From the NCBI GenBank assembly GCA_002368175.1, contig AP018172.1:4777001-4841000 (forward strand): a stretch of DNA of 64,000 nt. The letters are read 5' to 3'. This DNA is from Calothrix sp. NIES-2098 (GTDB lineage Bacteria; Cyanobacteriota; Cyanobacteriia; Cyanobacteriales; Nostocaceae). Below are positions 61,318 to 64,000 of this stretch, piece after piece. The position numbers and the translations under genes are program-made. The notes under the pieces were generated by a model. The model worked only from the letters and a program-made list of their open reading frames with translations, had not been told where the DNA came from and ran no database searches. Each line of letters opens with the position of its first letter. Within the stretch, counting starts at the first letter, position 1.

Positions 61318-61569
61318 TAACGAGCCGATGCAATTCGATTGCAGGGCGATGCATTAATATAACGAGCCGATGTAATTCGATTGCATGTCGATGCAATTCA
61401 ATTGCAGGGTGATGCATTAATATAACGAGCCGATGTAATTCGATTGCATGTCGATGCAATTCAATTGCAGGGCGATGCATTAATATAACAAGCCGATGTA
61501 ATTCGATTGCATGTCGATGCAATTCAATTGCAGGGCGATGCATTAATATAACAAGCCGATGCGTAGACG
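61318..61569. repeat. 21-bp tandem repeat array D (about 11.5 units, 63-bp superperiod)
   Basis: The array consists of three 21-base unit types in fixed order: one with ACGAGCCGATGTAATTCGA, one with TTGCATGTCGATGCAATTC, and one with TTGCAGGGCGATGCATTAAT. The order repeats with a 63-base period, and the first cycle lacks the middle type. Core CGATGCAATT/CGATGTAATT resembles array C (CGATACAATT) and array B (CCGATGT). Open frames in it are a by-product. The surrounding 61152-61645 has no gene. Confidence 0.9.
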
Positions 61570-61645
61570 CAAAGCGTCTTGTCATAGACATCACATTGTC
61601 ATCTTAATCTGCCCCCTGCCCCCTGCGCCTTTGCCTCCTACCTTC

Positions 61646-62452
61646 TCACCCTTCCTGAGCAATTTGGGCTTTTGCCTGTTGCCACAAAGCTTCCAACTCT
61701 TCCAAACTGTAATCTGAAAGGGGGCGGTCAACAACTGCCTCCATTTTTTGTAACCTTTGAATAAATCGCTGATTTGTGCCTTGCAAACCAGCGCTAGGAT
61801 CGAGGTTATTCCAGCGCGCTAGCTGAATTGCTGCAAATAGTAAATCTCCAAATTCGGCTTGTTGTGCTTCTGGGCTTTCTTCGGCTAAAGCCTGGCGAAA
61901 TTCTGCCAATTCTTCATGGAACTTAGCCCACACCCCCTCAATGTTTTCCCACTCAAACCCTACCGCCGCAGCTTTTTGGGAAATTTTCATCGCCGCCATT
62001 AATGGGGGAAGGCTACGCCCATAACGACTGAGTTTCGCACTGAGTTTTTGATTTTCTGGAGATGGTTCGCCTTTTTCTGCGGCTTTGATTTCTTCCCAAT
62101 TTTGTCGCACTTCTTCAACACTCGCCACTTCCACATCACCAAACACGTGGGGATGACGGCGAATTAACTTTTGGGAAATGCCTTCAGCAACTTCTTTAAG
62201 AGAAAATTGTCCTGATTCGCTAGCGATTTGGGCTTGTAAGACTACCTGTAATAATAAATCGCCTAATTCTTCCGCGATCGCCTTTCGTTCGCCACTCTTA
62301 ATCGCATCCACCACCTCATAAGCTTCCTCGATTACATAAGGTGTCAAACTCTCCGGTGTTTGCGCCAAATCCCAAGGACAACCACCATCAGGCGATCGCA
62401 ATTTCGCCACCACCTCAATCAATTCCTGTAATGCCGCTAAAGTATCATTCAT
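61646..62452 (-). CDS. mazG: Nucleoside triphosphate pyrophosphohydrolase MazG
   Basis: MazG hydrolyses nucleoside triphosphates to monophosphates and pyrophosphate. The 268-residue protein has two MazG domains. The first contains CPWDLAQTPESLTPYVIEEAYEVVDAI and AEELGDLLLQVV; the second contains AAAVGFEWENIEGVWAKFHEELAEF and EFGDLLFAAIQLARW. Length and motifs are standard. It is cytoplasmic. Confidence 0.95.
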   Translation of the reverse strand: MNDTLAALQELIEVVAKLRSPDGGCPWDLAQTPESLTPYVIEEAYEVVDAIKSGERKAIAEELGDLLLQVVLQAQIASESGQFSLKEVAEGISQKLIRRHPHVFGDVEVASVEEVRQNWEEIKAAEKGEPSPENQKLSAKLSRYGRSLPPLMAAMKISQKAAAVGFEWENIEGVWAKFHEELAEFRQALAEESPEAQQAEFGDLLFAAIQLARWNNLDPSAGLQGTNQRFIQRLQKMEAVVDRPLSDYSLEELEALWQQAKAQIAQEG

Positions 62453-62458
62453 AGTTAT

Positions 62459-62538
62459 TTGTCATTGGTCATTGGTCATTAGTCAAAAGTTAATACTTAT
62501 TTCTTCCTTGTCCCCCTTGTCCCCCTTGTCTCCCTTGT
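62459..62538. repeat. Short tandem repeats at the 3' end of the DUF2227 gene
   Basis: ATTGGTC/ATTAGTC heptamers (62464-62486) are followed by tandem CCCCCTTGT/CTCCCTTGT units (about 62506-62538). The second group is inside the coding region of the next gene and encodes its Arg/Gly/Gln-rich tail. Confidence 0.75.
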
Positions 62539-63128
62539 CCCTTCGCCCCCGACACCCGCCGCCTACCTGTTTTAGTTGATTTACGTTTCTTAATTTTGCC
62601 ACTTGGAAGCAAAGCACGGATGCCTTGTTTTTTGACACGTTTGTATGCGGAACCGATCCAATCGCTGAGAGAATGGCTCATAGCACCGAGTTCCATGCCT
62701 AAGAATAGGGCTAGGAATTCTGTAGCGTAACTCGTAAGCGATCGCCCAACTGTGCCACCGACGTTTTGCCAAATAGAGGCGATATTCCACAGCTTTTCAG
62801 CAACGGCTAGCACAAAAATTGCCACAATAGCCAGCAAGCAACTTAAATAAAGTACTCGTAGCGTCGTGCCAATAATCGGCCCGTGGGAAAGAAAAGAGCG
62901 ATGACGCAAACTTTTTTGATAAGGTAGCCAAATCCAGCGCAAGAAACCCCAGCGTTGGTATTGAATCGAGTAAATATCTAAATCCGGGCCGAACATCAGC
63001 CCGCCAAACAGAAACCCGCCGGACACGAATAAAGTCACATTGCTACTGCGAGTCTGCCAGAAAGTTACACCCGCCACCAACGGCAGAGCATACAGCGTAA
63101 TGCTATCGTGGGTTCGACCAGAGGGCAT
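62490..63128 (-). CDS. DUF2227 (metal-binding) membrane protein
   Basis: The 212-residue membrane protein matches DUF2227: MPSGRTHDSITLYALPLVAGV, PDLDIYSIQYQRWG, RHRSFLSHGPIIGT and a late MELGAMSHSLSDWIGS. Conserved His and Asp residues suggest a metal-binding hydrolase-like fold. It has four or so helices. The tail, from about residue 175, is very basic and ends with RQGGQGGQG encoded by a tandem repeat, so the real end may vary between strains. Function is unknown. Confidence 0.8.
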   Translation of the reverse strand: MPSGRTHDSITLYALPLVAGVTFWQTRSSNVTLFVSGGFLFGGLMFGPDLDIYSIQYQRWGFLRWIWLPYQKSLRHRSFLSHGPIIGTTLRVLYLSCLLAIVAIFVLAVAEKLWNIASIWQNVGGTVGRSLTSYATEFLALFLGMELGAMSHSLSDWIGSAYKRVKKQGIRALLPSGKIKKRKSTKTGRRRVSGAKGQGRQGGQGGQGRNKY

Positions 63129-63211
63129 TTCTTGGTTCTCAAAAATTTTTTCTCAAAAATACTAGCGCGATTAAAAATCTTTTGCTATATTGTTTAATTG
63201 TGAGTGCAAAC

Positions 63212-63284
<73 letters not shown>

Positions 63285-63345
63285 TATCAAAGTTAAAAGA
63301 CAAAGGTTGTTTGATTTGTGACTTTACCCATAACTTTGCCGCAAC

Positions 63346-63390
63346 GGCAAGCTTATGCTTCCAATGAGAAGTGGCAAGGTTATGCTTCTA
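63346..63390. repeat. Direct repeats between tRNA-Val and TniQ-like gene
   Basis: GGCAAGCTTATGCTTCCA (63346-63363) and GGCAAGGTTATGCTTCTA (63373-63390) are 18-base direct repeats, 16 of 18 identical, with starts 27 bases apart. An inverted copy of part (TAACTTTGCCG) precedes the first. They could be transposase-binding sites at an element end. Confidence 0.6.
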
Positions 63391-63421
63391 GCTTTTGAAG
63401 CTTATACAAAACTATAGCAAC

Positions 63422-64000
63422 CTACACACAAAACTCGCCTTGTGCATTATGGAAGGCAGCGCGTACTTGTTTGTATCGAAAACATCCTGGGTTTGCCATT
63501 AATTCACAAACACGAGCTTCTGTAGGATAAACACCCTGACTTTTAAGGTCAAGGACAATCTGTTTAACTTCGTTACAAAATTTTTCAATGCTTCTGAGGC
63601 GGCAAGCTTTGTTGTAATCAAGACGTTTAGCAGAAATAGCACAACATAAGTCAGGAAAGTGTCTAGAAATTGTTCTTCTGTCGTACCCTAGACGCTTTGC
63701 CACTTCTTGCATTGTTAATGGCGGTTCCTCGTCACTGCCAAGTATTGCTAATAAAGCATCTCTTACTAGATTTTGGTTGAATGATTTTGGAGAGACCCTT
63801 GGTGTGCGGCAAAGTTGCGGATACTTCTGCGAGATTTTTGTCAAGGATTTAGCGATCAGAATTTTTGGGGACAGAAATTCTACTAAAGATATATCTAGTT
63901 CGTAACAAATCTTCAAGAGGATGTTTAGTTCTGGCAAAGTTTCAGTAGACTGCCACATCCACAAACTATTTTTTGGTACTCCAATAAGACGGGCAAAAGC
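63422..64000 (-). CDS. TniQ/TnsD-family protein, N-terminus outside the window
   Basis: The reading frame stays open to the window edge, so the gene is partial and its 5' part is missing. About 192 residues are visible. They match, as I recall, the C-terminal part of long TniQ proteins: ARLIGVPKNSLWMWQ then LNILLKICYELDISLVEFL, a helix-turn-helix region LTMQEVAKRLGYDRRTISRHF, and YPTEARVCELMANPGCFRY. TniQ/TnsD proteins choose targets for Tn7-like transposons. Its C-terminus points at tRNA-Val. An orphan TniQ regulator is the alternative. Confidence 0.68.
   Translation of the reverse strand, partial: AFARLIGVPKNSLWMWQSTETLPELNILLKICYELDISLVEFLSPKILIAKSLTKISQKYPQLCRTPRVSPKSFNQNLVRDALLAILGSDEEPPLTMQEVAKRLGYDRRTISRHFPDLCCAISAKRLDYNKACRLRSIEKFCNEVKQIVLDLKSQGVYPTEARVCELMANPGCFRYKQVRAAFHNAQGEFCV

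Noticed and set aside
61148..61357. 69-residue frame after the receptor-like gene
   Set aside because: It crosses the palindromic repeat at 61219-61291 and array D.
61307..61594. Minus-strand frame encoding HRLVILMHRPAIELHR repeats
   Set aside because: It is a translation of repeat array D.
63285..64000. Integrase-type genomic island at tRNA-Val
   Set aside because: No integrase gene and no repeat of the tRNA 3' end were seen within the window; the TniQ interpretation fits better.

Overview
The window comes from a filamentous, probably heterocyst-forming cyanobacterium of the Nostoc/Calothrix type. The evidence is the very frequent HIP1 octamer GCGATCGC, heptameric short tandem repeats between genes, an nrtABCD operon with the fused cyanobacterial NrtC, a high-light-inducible protein, and a small RGSGR-containing PatX-like protein behind a TCCGGA motif. 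All assignments were made by reading the sequence; no database search was run.

Layout. 1-8.3 kb: cinA, then nrtA-nrtB-nrtC-nrtD, an ABC nitrate/nitrite importer, with no nirA or narB attached and a 21-bp tandem repeat array between nrtC and nrtD. 8.3-24.9 kb: mostly housekeeping and conserved cyanobacterial genes. These are a TIGR02117-like protein, a diacylglycerol-kinase-like lipid kinase, ExoD, a phnDCE phosphonate/phosphite importer, RNase PH, an adenylate-kinase-like enzyme, a CobA-like protein without a P-loop, convergent dcd and thyX, an HLIP, a DUF4114/propeller protein, a thioredoxin-fold protein, aroA, a BON protein and a lipoprotein. 24.9-38.2 kb: P-type ATPase, secreted TPR-CHAT protein, XRE regulator, polysaccharide deacetylase, patX, FAD oxidoreductase, a MITE-like element, UbiA prenyltransferase and aquaporin.

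38.5-43.1 kb: five co-directional genes forming a probable operon (unknown protein, ABC-2 ATPase, two ABC-2 permeases, and an unknown domain fused to an RRM). 43.3-46.5 kb: D-aminoacylase-like amidohydrolase, a DUF433/PIN-like toxin-antitoxin pair bracketed by a duplicated fragment of the amidohydrolase 3' end, and a lone antitoxin. 46.7-57.9 kb: an oxygenase-rich accessory region with an Mpo1-like protein, two Rieske oxygenases, a ferritin-like diiron protein, an AurF-like diiron protein and a plant-type ferredoxin. An intact insertion sequence splits its operon, a SulP anion transporter lies inside it, and a vapBC pair follows. 58.3-64 kb: aldehyde dehydrogenase, an ionotropic-glutamate-receptor-like channel without the K+ filter, mazG, a DUF2227 protein, tRNA-Val(TAC), and the C-terminal part of a TniQ/TnsD-like protein running off the window, possibly the edge of a Tn7-like element.

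Four intergenic arrays with a constant 21-bp period (6.75, 43.3, 49.3 and 61.3 kb) form an unexplained genome-wide pattern. The strongest candidates for undescribed biology are the oxygenase operon, the exporter-RRM operon, the 21-bp arrays and the tRNA-Val/TniQ junction.
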